From Bacteroidetes bacterium RIFCSPLOWO2_12_FULL_35_15 (GTDB lineage Bacteria; Bacteroidota; Bacteroidia; 2-12-FULL-35-15): a stretch of DNA of 64,000 bases. Shown piece by piece: positions 53,305 through 62,810 of this stretch. The stretch spans positions 93,805 through 157,804 of the forward strand of contig MEPB01000038.1 in assembly GCA_001769385.1 (NCBI GenBank), given 5' to 3'. Under the pieces are notes generated by a model that was not told the DNA's origin, did no database searches, and worked only from the letters and a program-made list of their open reading frames with translations. Both the position numbers and the translations under genes were made by a program. The stretch's first letter is position 1. Each line of letters opens with the position of its first letter.

Positions 53305-55797
53305 ATGTATAGAAATGAAAAGTTTGCGTTTGGTTGGCCGGGAATTGATGCCAGATGGACTTCAGGGGCTAAAAGCGGAGTTGGAACTTCCCTCAATGCG
53401 GCCAGTAAGGTCTGGTATTCCCTTAGTCAGGGTATTTTAAATGAAGTGTATTATCCGCAGGTAGATCAGGCTTGCACCAAAGACCTTGGTTTGATAGTAA
53501 CAGATGGAAAAAATTTTTTTTCAGAAGAAAAATTGCATACCTCGCATTATATTAAAACGATTGGTAAAGGGGTGCCCGGCTATCACCTTACCAATAGCTG
53601 CAATCTTCATCATTATCGTATTGAAAAAGAAATTATTTCTGATCCGAGCAGAGATACTGTAATACAAAGAATTCAATTTTTCCCTGCCAACCCTAAACGG
53701 AAAGATTTTAAATTATTCATGCTGCTTGCCCCACACCTCGGAAATATTGGTTCAGGTAATACTGCATGGGTAGGCGATTACAAAGGACTTCCCATGTTGT
53801 TTGCGCAACGGGGTGATGTTTCTTTAGCATTAGTATGTTCGGTTCCATGGAAAAGTGGCTCGGCAGGTTTTGTTGGGACATCTGATGGCTGGCAAGATTT
53901 GATGTTACATAAAGAGATGGCATGGAAATTTGAGCGTGCTGAAAATGGGAATGTGGCGTTGATTGGGGAATTTGATCTCGAAGAAATAAAAGGAAATAGT
54001 TTTGTGGTCGCCCTTGGTTTTGGTAGGAATCCCCAGGAAGCAGGGCAACTTGCAAGGGCAAGTATTTTTGAGAGCTTTGAAAGCTGTAAAACTAAATTTA
54101 TTAAAGAGTGGGAAGATTGGCAAAAAAAACTTTTCAATTTTGAGAAAAATAAAAAGGATTATTCTCCGAAATATTTTAATATCAGTGCAACAATGTTAAA
54201 GTCGCATGAGTCCAAACGTCATCCCGGAGCATTAATAGCCAGCCTTTCCATTCCATGGGGATACAGCAGAGGAGACGATGATCTAGGTGGATATCATTTA
54301 GTTTGGCCAAGAGACATGGTTCAAACGGCCGGTGGATTATTGGCAGCGAAAGCTTTCGATGATGCAAGAAGAGTATTGAATTACCTGATGGTCACCCAAG
54401 AAGAAGATGGTCATTGGACACAAAATATGTGGTTAGATGGTGCACCATATTGGAACGGTATTCAAATGGATCAGACAGCATTACCGATTATGTTGGTGGA
54501 TCTTGTGAATCGGGAAGTGGATTTATCGGAAGGAGATATCAAACATTTTTGGCCGATGATCAAAAAAGCGGCCGGTTACCTTGTCATGAATGGGCCAATC
54601 ACCGCGCAAGATCGTTGGGAAGAAAATGCCGGGTATTCTACTTTTACATTAGCGGTTGAAATTGCAGCACTTCTCATTGCAGCAGAATATGCTGAAAAAA
54701 ATAATGAACCTCAGGTAGCTTTATATCTCAGGCAAAATGCAGATGCATGGAATTCCAGTATCGAAAGATGGACCTATATTACCGGATCTGATCTGGCAAA
54801 ATTTGTTGGTGTAGATGGTTATTACGTACGCATAAATTCGAAAGAACAATTTGATAATGAAAATAGTGGCAATGAATTGGTGGCGATCTCTAACAAACCT
54901 AAAGGGGAAAATATTTGTCCTATCAATGAAATGGTTAGTCCGGATGCATTGGCATTAGTGCGTTTTGGATTACGTGCCGCTGATGACAAACGAATACTAA
55001 ATACAATAAAAGTCATTGACGCCACTTTGAAGTTTGACAATGCTTTAGGTCCGGTTTGGTACAGATATAATGGGGATGGTTATGGCGAACATATTGATGG
55101 GAGTCCTTTTAATGGAACAGGAATAGGAAGGCCTTGGCCCTTGTTGACCGGTGAGCGTGCCCATTATGAAATCGCTGCAGGAAATTTTAAATATGCTGAA
55201 GAATTATTAAAAACATTTGAAAATTATGCAAATGAATGCGGTTTATTTCCTGAACAGATCTGGGATGCAGCTGATATTCCGGAGCATAATCTTTTTACAG
55301 GTAAACCATCAGGAGCTGCGATGCCTTTAGTTTGGGCTCATTCGGAATACATAAAATTATGCAGGTCCTTGAAATCAAAGAAAATATTTGATATGCCCCA
55401 TCAAACAAGAAATCGATATATAACTGAAAAAATGGTTTCTAACATTGTGATCTGGAATTTTAAAACCCAATATAAATATATTCCCAAAGGAAAGATTTTA
55501 CGTGTTGAATGCTTGTCTTCAGCAACTATTCAATGGTCTATCGATAATTGGGTCACAGTGAAGGAAGTAGAGACGTTAAATTCAGGATTAGGGGTTCACT
55601 TTGCAGATCTGGATACTTCAAATTTAGACTATGAACAGCAAATTAATTATGCATTTTATTGGCATGATTCCAAAATATGGGAAAGCAAAAAATACATGCT
55701 ATCAATTGAAAAAAATAAGTCAACAAAGAACAAACTGGAAAAAAAAGTAAGGAAACATGCTGATCACGATAAGATAAAAGTTTTTCTCCCTTCTTAA
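53305..55797 (+). CDS. GH15 glucoamylase (glucan 1,4-alpha-glucosidase)
   Basis: 830 residues without signal peptide, so cytoplasmic. N-terminal beta-sandwich (about 1-280, FGWPGIDARWTSGAKSGVGT, VWYSLSQGILNEVYYPQVD) and a C-terminal (alpha/alpha)6 barrel. The catalytic acid is Glu439 or Glu440 (RWEENAGYS) and the base Glu650 (LFPEQIWDAAD). Substrate-facing HLVWPRDMVQ and GAPYWNGIQMDQTALPI are conserved. Releases glucose from maltodextrins or glycogen-like glucan. The basic C-terminal tail (NKLEKKVRKHADHD) is unusual. A response regulator follows 62 bp on. Confidence 0.93.
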   Translation: MYRNEKFAFGWPGIDARWTSGAKSGVGTSLNAASKVWYSLSQGILNEVYYPQVDQACTKDLGLIVTDGKNFFSEEKLHTSHYIKTIGKGVPGYHLTNSCNLHHYRIEKEIISDPSRDTVIQRIQFFPANPKRKDFKLFMLLAPHLGNIGSGNTAWVGDYKGLPMLFAQRGDVSLALVCSVPWKSGSAGFVGTSDGWQDLMLHKEMAWKFERAENGNVALIGEFDLEEIKGNSFVVALGFGRNPQEAGQLARASIFESFESCKTKFIKEWEDWQKKLFNFEKNKKDYSPKYFNISATMLKSHESKRHPGALIASLSIPWGYSRGDDDLGGYHLVWPRDMVQTAGGLLAAKAFDDARRVLNYLMVTQEEDGHWTQNMWLDGAPYWNGIQMDQTALPIMLVDLVNREVDLSEGDIKHFWPMIKKAAGYLVMNGPITAQDRWEENAGYSTFTLAVEIAALLIAAEYAEKNNEPQVALYLRQNADAWNSSIERWTYITGSDLAKFVGVDGYYVRINSKEQFDNENSGNELVAISNKPKGENICPINEMVSPDALALVRFGLRAADDKRILNTIKVIDATLKFDNALGPVWYRYNGDGYGEHIDGSPFNGTGIGRPWPLLTGERAHYEIAAGNFKYAEELLKTFENYANECGLFPEQIWDAADIPEHNLFTGKPSGAAMPLVWAHSEYIKLCRSLKSKKIFDMPHQTRNRYITEKMVSNIVIWNFKTQYKYIPKGKILRVECLSSATIQWSIDNWVTVKEVETLNSGLGVHFADLDTSNLDYEQQINYAFYWHDSKIWESKKYMLSIEKNKSTKNKLEKKVRKHADHDKIKVFLPS

Positions 55798-55858
55798 ATT
55801 AGATTCTTTTAAGTACAAGAAGTAATAAACATAAATTAAAAAAAAAAAAATTACGAAA

Positions 55859-56215
55859 ATGAAGGTACTGGTTGTAGATGACGATCAATTGACTCTTCAA
55901 GCGATAGGACATTGTCTTAATCAAGAGGGTTATTATATTTCTTTATCTGAAGATGTTACAAAAGCATTACATGTTCTTGAGAATGAAAAGATAGATCTTA
56001 TCATAAGCGATATTATGATGCCGCATATATCTGGTCTGGGATTCTTAAGTGTGTTAAAGGAGTTTTATTTCGGAAAGATTCCCGTGATCCTTATATCTTC
56101 ATTAGATAAAGAAGATGTAATAGCCAATTCGCATAGCTTAGGTGCCGATAAATTTTTAACCAAGCCCATTGATATGAAAGAACTTTTGCAATGTGTTAAT
56201 ACGATCCTGAAATGA
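55859..56215 (+). CDS. Single-domain response regulator
   Basis: 118 residues, receiver only: VDDDQ pocket, phosphoacceptor Asp51 (IISDIMMPHISG), Ser/Thr switch in LISSL and Lys102 (LTKPID). No output domain. It may relay phosphate between the nearby kinases and Hpt proteins. Confidence 0.93.
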   Translation: MKVLVVDDDQLTLQAIGHCLNQEGYYISLSEDVTKALHVLENEKIDLIISDIMMPHISGLGFLSVLKEFYFGKIPVILISSLDKEDVIANSHSLGADKFLTKPIDMKELLQCVNTILK

Positions 56216-56645
56216 TCGGTTTTTTGCCTTCAAATTACATTTACTAAAAAGGTACTTGCTTTCTTATTTGCCTTTTCGGATATTATATATGCTCATTCTA
56301 CCGAAAATGAAAATTAAGGAAAATCTGGATGAAATATATTTACTGAAATTAATGGATTATTAACCTTAGAGGCAATGATAAAATAACTCCATTTCTTTCT
56401 CACGTTAATGTGTGATATTTGGATCCCGAATATTTAAATAAACAATCAATCATAATTTCGTTTCTGGCTACATTATATCCTCATTCAACGAAAGTCAATA
56501 AAAAACAGTGGTTTATCAAAATACATTTGTATTCAATTTAGATCATTTATTAATGAAATTTTAGACCAAATACCTAAACCATGAAAAATTATTTTTTAGT
56601 TAATAGTCATTATCTGATAGAAACAAAAAAAAGGGATAGTTCATT

Positions 56646-56696
56646 AAAAAGAGACACCAAGAGCCTATGTTTTCATAATTTCTTGGTGTCTTTTTG
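56646..56696 (+). terminator. Strong hairpin terminator
   Basis: AGACACCAAGA and TCTTGGTGTCT form an 11-bp stem with a ~20-base loop, A-rich before and T-rich after, so it could work in both directions. In the interval 56216-56879, where I see no gene and no other structure. Confidence 0.8.
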
Positions 56697-56834
56697 GTTT
56701 CGTCAGCTGTAAGGCTTTCGTTATCAATCCCTTTAATGACGACAAGGCTTCATTTATGAGCTATTGGGATAATGTTCCTGGCTATTTTAAATGCCCTTTT
56801 ATCTAAGTTTAAAATATGCACATATCCGGGAATT

Positions 56835-56842
56835 TATATTTG
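56835..56842 (+). promoter_or_regulatory. Likely -7 box of the beta-propeller cargo gene
   Basis: TATATTTG, 37 bp upstream of the ATG at 56880. A near match to the -33 element (TTTA) lies 21 bp before it. Confidence 0.45.
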
Positions 56843-56879
56843 TACAACTTAATTATTTACTCTTGTTAAAAATAAAAAC

Positions 56880-58541
56880 ATGAAAAAGCTATACTTATTT
56901 TTATTGTTTTCTTTATCGATTATTATAAACCTTCAGGGGCAAGTTTTTGATTGGGCTAAACGCGAAGGATTATATGGCTATGATTATGGTTATGGGATTG
57001 TAACCGACAATTTTGGAAATGTATATACTGCCGGAAAGTATGAAGAGAACGCTAATTTCAGCGGAACAATTATACCTTGCTCGGGTAATCATGATATTTA
57101 CCTTGCTAAATATTCTCCGGGAGGAGCATTAAGTTGGATAAGGACAGGCGGAGGAACATTGGGCGATTATGCTCAAGCTATGTGCACAGATGGTACTAAC
57201 TATGTTTACGTTGCCGGAGAAATAGAAGGAACAGGGCTTATTACTTTTCCCGGATCTTCGATCACATTAAATTGTGTAGGGGATAATGATGTTTTCCTGT
57301 TGAAATATGATCTTGCCGGAAATTTGTTGTGGGCAAGAAGTGAAGGAACCTGGTATAACGAAAAAGCTCAGGGTGTGACACTCGATAATGATGGGAATGT
57401 GTATATAACCGGAAAATTTACAGATACAACAAGATTTGGTGGTACACTTATTCCGGGGGCAGGGTTTAAAGATATGTTCATCGCTAAATATGATACAAAC
57501 GGGAATTTATTATGGATGAAACATGAGGGTGGTCCGGGAAGGGAAGAGGGTATTTCCGTAAAATGCGATGCTGTCGGAAACGCCTACGTATGTGGTATGT
57601 ATTCTGATGGAGCAGTTTTTGGTGGCAACACCTATTCAACTGTATTAACACCATCCGGACATTATTATGATGCATATTTAGCAAAATATTCTCCAAACGG
57701 AACTTTGCTTTGGCTCAAATCTTTTGGTGGTGATTATGATGATGTGGCCTGGTCATTAACAGCGGATAACAACGGAAAAATTTACATTGCAGGTGAATTT
57801 AACGCTTACGCCACATTTGATAGTTTTTACCTGACATCAATGGGAAAAGCAGATATTTTTGTGGCAGCATTGGATCCCGTTACAGAAAATTTTCAATGGA
57901 TATCACAGGCTGGTGGCCCATTGCTAGACCGCGTGAGAGGAATAGGAACAGATGGAACAAATTTATTTATCACCGGACAATATGGTGGTACTGCAGCATT
58001 TGGACTCAATTCGATCACTGCTGCTGATAGCTCAGATGTGTTTATTGCAGGGATGGGTAATTCCGGGAATTTCAATTGGGCCATGACCGTTTCGGGGCCG
58101 GCCGATTCTTTTGAACCACTCGGTTATGAATCAGGAAACGGTGTTACAGCCTTGCCAAGCGGTGAAGTGTATGCAACCGGAGCAATTCTCGATGGAGGTG
58201 TTTTCGGATCTACAGCCTATCCTAAATATTCCCAAACAGATATTTTTATTGCAAAAATTTTGCAAGTAGGTACCAATATTCCGGAAGTGAATGGAGCAGG
58301 AGATTTTCTTATCTACCCAAATCCGGGTAATGGTATTTTTTCATTGGATGTTCGCAAGCTGAGCGACCAAAAATTAGAAGTAACGATTCAGAATTGTTGG
58401 GGACAAATTGTTGATAAGAGAATGAACAACCCAAACTCTGTATTGAAGTTAGATCTTTCTGCTCAGCAAAAAGGATTTTATTTTGTCGAAATAAAAACAC
58501 AGGATGAAAGAATATATCGTGAAAAAATTATTCTTCAATAG
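56880..58541 (+). CDS. T9SS cargo: SBBP-type beta-propeller with type A sorting domain
   Basis: 553 residues. Signal peptide about 1-20 (NLQGQVFD follows). About nine repeats of the SBBP kind: DNFGNVYTAGKYEE, DNDGNVYITGKFTD, DAVGNAYVCGMYSD, DNNGKIYIAGEFNA, each followed by DIYLAKYS/DVFLLKYD-like strands. The last ~80 residues are a T9SS CTD (FLIYPNPGNGIFSLDV, VTIQNCWGQIVDK, QQKGFYFVEIKT). Surface or secreted protein. A similar architecture follows in the next gene. Confidence 0.92.
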   Translation: MKKLYLFLLFSLSIIINLQGQVFDWAKREGLYGYDYGYGIVTDNFGNVYTAGKYEENANFSGTIIPCSGNHDIYLAKYSPGGALSWIRTGGGTLGDYAQAMCTDGTNYVYVAGEIEGTGLITFPGSSITLNCVGDNDVFLLKYDLAGNLLWARSEGTWYNEKAQGVTLDNDGNVYITGKFTDTTRFGGTLIPGAGFKDMFIAKYDTNGNLLWMKHEGGPGREEGISVKCDAVGNAYVCGMYSDGAVFGGNTYSTVLTPSGHYYDAYLAKYSPNGTLLWLKSFGGDYDDVAWSLTADNNGKIYIAGEFNAYATFDSFYLTSMGKADIFVAALDPVTENFQWISQAGGPLLDRVRGIGTDGTNLFITGQYGGTAAFGLNSITAADSSDVFIAGMGNSGNFNWAMTVSGPADSFEPLGYESGNGVTALPSGEVYATGAILDGGVFGSTAYPKYSQTDIFIAKILQVGTNIPEVNGAGDFLIYPNPGNGIFSLDVRKLSDQKLEVTIQNCWGQIVDKRMNNPNSVLKLDLSAQQKGFYFVEIKTQDERIYREKIILQ

Positions 58542-58757
58542 ATTTGATTGAGTTAATTGATCGTGTTCGTATTTACATAATTATTCTTAGCGATTGTTTA
58601 AGCTGATCGAAAATACATTTTAATGAAGTGCAAAAATACTCTCATCCGCTTGTATATTATTTATACAGGGATGAAGGTCTCATCTGGCTACTGGAGAAAG
58701 TTTGTAAGTAAATTAGTTGTTCTTAAAATGGAATTTTTAAAAATTAAAAAGTTTACC

Positions 58758-60215
58758 ATGAAAAAAAATAACACAAAAAAAATGTTCCCCATTTTTATTG
58801 CTTTACAAAGCTTTGCATTTTTATCTAATGGGCAGATAACCACATTTCAAAAAATTTATCCGACTGCAACTGTGCAGAATCAATATGCAAAGGATGTTCT
58901 ACCGACTCCTGATGGAGGCTATATGATGGTTTCGGCAACAGAAACAAGCATTGTGAATGACCTGGACATTATGATCGTAAAAACAGATAGTTTTGGCAAC
59001 ATCATCTGGACGAAAACGTATGGCGGCTCAAAACCGGATGTTCCCAATGGAATGCTGGAGACAGCTGATGGAAACTACTTTGTGGTTGGATATAAAACAA
59101 GTGCCGGTGGAGAGATCGACAATTATTTACTGAAGCTAAAACCAAACGGAGATACACTCTTTACAAAAGTATTTGGTGGCTATGGAAATGAGGAGGCCAA
59201 AGAAATTGTTGCCACAGCGGATGGAAATTATGTAATTGTAGGTGCTTCTAACAGTGTTAACTACGCTGACAATAATTTTGAACTTATTAAGATAGATCCT
59301 TTCGGTAATGTTATTTGGACAAAATATTATGGAGGCCCGAACTATGAAGCAGCAAGGTCTGTGAAATTATGTTCTGATGGAGGATTTATCCTGGCGGGAA
59401 AAACGAAGCTTACTACAACAAGCAATGCAAGTATTTTTCTTGTTAAAACAAATTCTTCTGGTGATACTCTCTGGTCGAAAACATATGGTGGGCCTAATTC
59501 ATATGAAGCTAAATCTATTCTTGCAAATGCAGATGGAACATACACATTTTGCGCGGACGATAGTTCCTACACGAACGATTCTGATGTTCTGGTAATGAAC
59601 GTAAGTGCTACCGGATTTATCAATTGGACCAAATCGTTTGGCGGAACGGATAAAGATATTTGCAAGATGATCAATCCAACTTTTGATGGAGGATATATTG
59701 TTGCAGCCATTAGTAGAAGTTTTGGCTGGATAAACCCGGATATGTGGCTGTTGAAATTGGATGCGTCAGGAAATACGCAATGGACAAGTCATTTTGGTGG
59801 TCAGTACCATGAACATTGTTATGCTGCAAGACAAACTGCAGATGGTGGTTATATAGCTGCCGGACAATCCAGAAGTTATTCTGTTAACATACAAATGATG
59901 TTAGTGAAACTTGATTCTCTCGGAAAGATAAATCCTCTTGGTAATGAAGAGTTTGCTTCAAAGAACATGATCCTGAATGTTTATCCCAATCCAACGGATG
60001 GAGTGGTAAATATTGATCTGAGTGAGTACTCTAACTCTCCAACTATTATTAAGGTTAATAATTCACTGGGACAAGTTTTGTATTCCGAGGTCATTGATCA
60101 GATGAGTGGAACAAAAAACAAAGTGATCGACTTAAAATATGAGCAACCCGGAATTTATTTTGTAACAGTACAATCTGCCAATAACCTTACTACCAAAAAA
60201 TTGGTGTTGAAGTGA
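58758..60215 (+). CDS. T9SS cargo: beta-propeller with type A sorting domain
   Basis: 485 residues from ATG 58758, chosen because the signal peptide (MFPIFIALQSFAFLSNGQ) begins there; the upstream in-frame ATG 58623 would add 45 residues with no signal. The mature part has repeats like KTYGGSKPDVPNG, VFGGYGNEEAKEIVATADGN, YYGGPNYEAARSV and SFGGTDKDICKMI. The CTD is at the C-terminus (LNVYPNPTDGVVNI, IKVNNSLGQVLYS, QPGIYFVTVQS). Surface or secreted protein of unknown role. Confidence 0.92.
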   Translation: MKKNNTKKMFPIFIALQSFAFLSNGQITTFQKIYPTATVQNQYAKDVLPTPDGGYMMVSATETSIVNDLDIMIVKTDSFGNIIWTKTYGGSKPDVPNGMLETADGNYFVVGYKTSAGGEIDNYLLKLKPNGDTLFTKVFGGYGNEEAKEIVATADGNYVIVGASNSVNYADNNFELIKIDPFGNVIWTKYYGGPNYEAARSVKLCSDGGFILAGKTKLTTTSNASIFLVKTNSSGDTLWSKTYGGPNSYEAKSILANADGTYTFCADDSSYTNDSDVLVMNVSATGFINWTKSFGGTDKDICKMINPTFDGGYIVAAISRSFGWINPDMWLLKLDASGNTQWTSHFGGQYHEHCYAARQTADGGYIAAGQSRSYSVNIQMMLVKLDSLGKINPLGNEEFASKNMILNVYPNPTDGVVNIDLSEYSNSPTIIKVNNSLGQVLYSEVIDQMSGTKNKVIDLKYEQPGIYFVTVQSANNLTTKKLVLK

Positions 60216-60235
60216 ACTTAAATGACTAAAAAAAG

Positions 60236-60365
60236 AGAGGCTGTCTCAAAAGACTAAAAAGTCGAGGTTGTCTCAAAAGTATCATTTGCTTGTCGGTTCG
60301 AGCGGAGTCGAGAACTAGACATATTGATTACAAAGACTTCTCGACTTCGCTAGAGGTGACATTCG
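60236..60365. repeat. Composite palindromic repeat
   Basis: Two close copies of TGTCTCAAAAG (60242-60252, 60270-60280), then an inverted repeat with arms TTCGAGCGGAGTCGAGAACT and ACTTCTCGACTTCGCTAGAG. It lies at the truncation point of the phosphohexomutase pseudogene and is a dispersed REP-like unit. Confidence 0.8.
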
Positions 60366-60626
60366 GTTCCCAAGGATATCATAGGTGTGGACACAAAACC
60401 TTTTGATAAAAATACTTTTATTCCGTGGCTCACCAGAATTTTACATGTTGCTTCAGAAAATAATTCTCCACCGAAACAGGTATCATGTCCGATAGCTACT
60501 TTTGGGTGTTTGTAATTGGTCAGTAACCATTGTGCCGTGGCTTCAGCCACTCTTGCTACATTATCAACCTAAAGTCTTTTGCAATTAAACACGCCATCCA
60601 TCTGTTCCAAATTTTATTGTTGTCAT
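60350..60626 (-). pseudogene. N-terminal fragment of a phosphohexomutase (PGM/PMM)
   Basis: Minus strand: ATG at 60626 reads MTTIKFGTDGWRV, then a frame change through IAKDF to VDNVARVAEATAQWLLTNYK, PKVAIGHDTCFGGELFSEAT and GIKVFLSKGFVSTPMISLG. The order is that of an alpha-D-phosphohexomutase N-terminus, normally about 460-580 residues. Both frame shifts and the loss of everything after ~95 residues show it is dead. The break coincides with the palindromic repeat. The position of the active-site serine is not reached. Confidence 0.75.
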
Positions 60627-60745
60627 AGAATTAAGTTTTAGTTTTTTAATGAGAAAATATTTTTTATTTAATGGTCAATAAGCGTAACTTATTAGCTTTT
60701 CAATCTTTTATTTTTGATGAATAAGCAGCTTATCTTTATCAAATG

Positions 60746-62758
60746 TTAAGATTTTTTTTTGGAAGATATGTTTTCTGCCAATACTTTTAATTCAACCCAC
60801 TCCGTTGGCGGTAAATCCTGAGCAATTAGCGATTTTTTTGATTTGTATTTTATATATCCTTTTGCAGTTATTCGTTCGCTATTGATACCTTTTTTGATCA
60901 GATATTCAGCAACAGCCTCTGCTCTTTGTTGAGAAATTGTGGCATTGGATCTCATGTTTTCTTTAGAGATCATGTAGTCGGATATTTCAACTTCAAGACT
61001 AGGATTGGCATTTAACAATTGAAAAAGATTCTCCAATTCTACATTTGAAATTAATAACAGATCGGCTTTAGCCGTATCAAAAAAAATATTATTTAAGATG
61101 ACTTTTGCACCCACTTGCATGGAGGTTAACAGAATTTTATTCGTTTTTTTTAAGTAATCGTTTTTATTACTAGTATCAATATTCTCAGATTGAAATAAGT
61201 ATCCATCCGCCTGATAAGTAATGTTTTTGTTTTTTCCGGGCGGAAGCAGAAATGAGAACTGACCGGTTTGACTATTAGAGTTGTAAAAGTTCACTATATC
61301 TTTTGTTTCATTATCAGTTACGGTGATCTTTATACATTTCATGGCTTCACCGGAAGGGTCAAGGATCCTCCCCTTCAGCACTCTTAAAGGAACGTTTTTC
61401 TTATACTGGAAAATAAAAATGTGATCATCTTTTTCATCAGCATCTCCTGTATTTACTGAAGAAGAATTATTGTTTTTAGTTTCGGCTGTTAAAGGAGAAG
61501 AACTATTATCTTCTGTTTTATTAGCAGGGTATCCAACATTGATTGGCATGGACCAGGTTTCATTGTCGGACAATGAGCTTGTATATATATCAAAATTCTC
61601 TTTCCCTTTTTGTCGGTTTGAACTAAAGTATAAGGTACTTCCATCCGGAAGAATATAAGGAGCCTGCTCATCATAAGCAGTATTGATTGCAGCACCTAAA
61701 TTTTTTGCTTTGGACCATTCCCCATTCGGTAATTTTTCACATTTGTAAATATCCTGTCCTCCATAACTGCCTTTCCGGTCACTTGTGAAGTAAAGCCAGT
61801 GGCCATCTGCTGAAATGCATTCGTTAGGTTCCCATCCTTTTTCATTTACTATCTTATTTAATTTTTCGGGTATCGTCCAATGATTACCTTTTAGTCTGGT
61901 GATATACAAATTACCATCGCCTTTCGTAGCCTTATATGTTAAAAGAACCTGGCTGTCTTCGGAAATTGCAACAGTAGCTTCTTTTTCAGGTTGATGAAGG
62001 CTGTCTTGTGATTCAATTGCAGAGCTTACATCTGACAGCCTTTTATTTAAACCGGCACGAGCAGGATCTTTTTTATCTTTAGAAAACGGGATATTCATAT
62101 TTTCAAAAAACATTTCTTCTTCATTGTTATCTTCCCATTTAATTTCGGGTTTCTGAAAATTAAAGATCAAAGAAGATTTATCTGATGGCAAAACAGAGGA
62201 ATAATTGACCAGGGTCGGTTTAGCATTCTTAACGAAGGTTTCAATTGTAAAACTCACAGGAGAAACAGTAAATTCTTTTAAAACGGCTTCAATTTTTGTT
62301 AATTCTGTTTTTAGTTTTAAACCTTCTGCAGCAGAAGGTTCATTGTCTTTGATTTCAAGAAAGATTTTTTCGAATGCATCATGGCATTCATTTATTTTTT
62401 CAAAATTGTAGGAAAAGTGGGAAACGCCTAAAAAAAATTGTGCAATGATCAGATTATCAGATTGGGTTTTCACGCCATTTGAATAATAGGAGTTGGTTGG
62501 CGAAAATGCTCTGTGCAAAAAATGAATTGCTTTCGTTTTCTGTGACCTGGAATGTAAATAACAAATACCAATTTTAAAATTTAAGTTGGCTTTTGGAGAA
62601 TCTTGTTTTAACAAATTCATGTAATGAGTCAAGGCCGCTGCAAATCGTTCATTGTTTAATAAAATTTCTGCCTCCGCAAATTCTTTATTTTTATCCTGCC
62701 CAAATATGCGTAGAGTATTCATAAATAAAGCAAAAAGGAAAATCGCAAATGGTCTCAT
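60746..62758 (-). CDS. OmpA-family protein with TPR and PD40 propeller (PorE-like)
   Basis: About 670 residues from ATG 62758; ATG 62788 is an alternative ten codons earlier. Signal peptide at the start (MRPFAIFLFALFMNTLRIFG). TPRs occupy about 25-185 (FAAALTHYMNLLKQDSP, NLNFKIGICYLH). A WD40-like PD40 propeller follows (NECISADGHWLYFTSDRKGS, SYGGQDIYK, LPDGSTLYFSSNRQKG). Then a carboxypeptidase-regulatory-like beta domain (GRILDPSGEAMKCIK) and an OmpA domain (NIFFDTAKADLL, ISQQRAEAVAEYLIKKGI) that binds peptidoglycan. The layout is that of PorE of the type IX secretion machinery, but the typical lipoprotein cysteine is absent. Confidence 0.85.
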   Translation of the reverse strand: MRPFAIFLFALFMNTLRIFGQDKNKEFAEAEILLNNERFAAALTHYMNLLKQDSPKANLNFKIGICYLHSRSQKTKAIHFLHRAFSPTNSYYSNGVKTQSDNLIIAQFFLGVSHFSYNFEKINECHDAFEKIFLEIKDNEPSAAEGLKLKTELTKIEAVLKEFTVSPVSFTIETFVKNAKPTLVNYSSVLPSDKSSLIFNFQKPEIKWEDNNEEEMFFENMNIPFSKDKKDPARAGLNKRLSDVSSAIESQDSLHQPEKEATVAISEDSQVLLTYKATKGDGNLYITRLKGNHWTIPEKLNKIVNEKGWEPNECISADGHWLYFTSDRKGSYGGQDIYKCEKLPNGEWSKAKNLGAAINTAYDEQAPYILPDGSTLYFSSNRQKGKENFDIYTSSLSDNETWSMPINVGYPANKTEDNSSSPLTAETKNNNSSSVNTGDADEKDDHIFIFQYKKNVPLRVLKGRILDPSGEAMKCIKITVTDNETKDIVNFYNSNSQTGQFSFLLPPGKNKNITYQADGYLFQSENIDTSNKNDYLKKTNKILLTSMQVGAKVILNNIFFDTAKADLLLISNVELENLFQLLNANPSLEVEISDYMISKENMRSNATISQQRAEAVAEYLIKKGINSERITAKGYIKYKSKKSLIAQDLPPTEWVELKVLAENISSKKKS

Positions 62759-62810
62759 TTTTTCTATTATAGAATTACTTGAAATCAATAATACGTGTAT
62801 TCATCATTCT

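Noticed and set aside
53717..54137. Minus-strand ORFs of 114 and 119 codons
   Set aside because: Shadows within the GH15 glucoamylase; composition and motifs clearly belong to the plus-strand enzyme.
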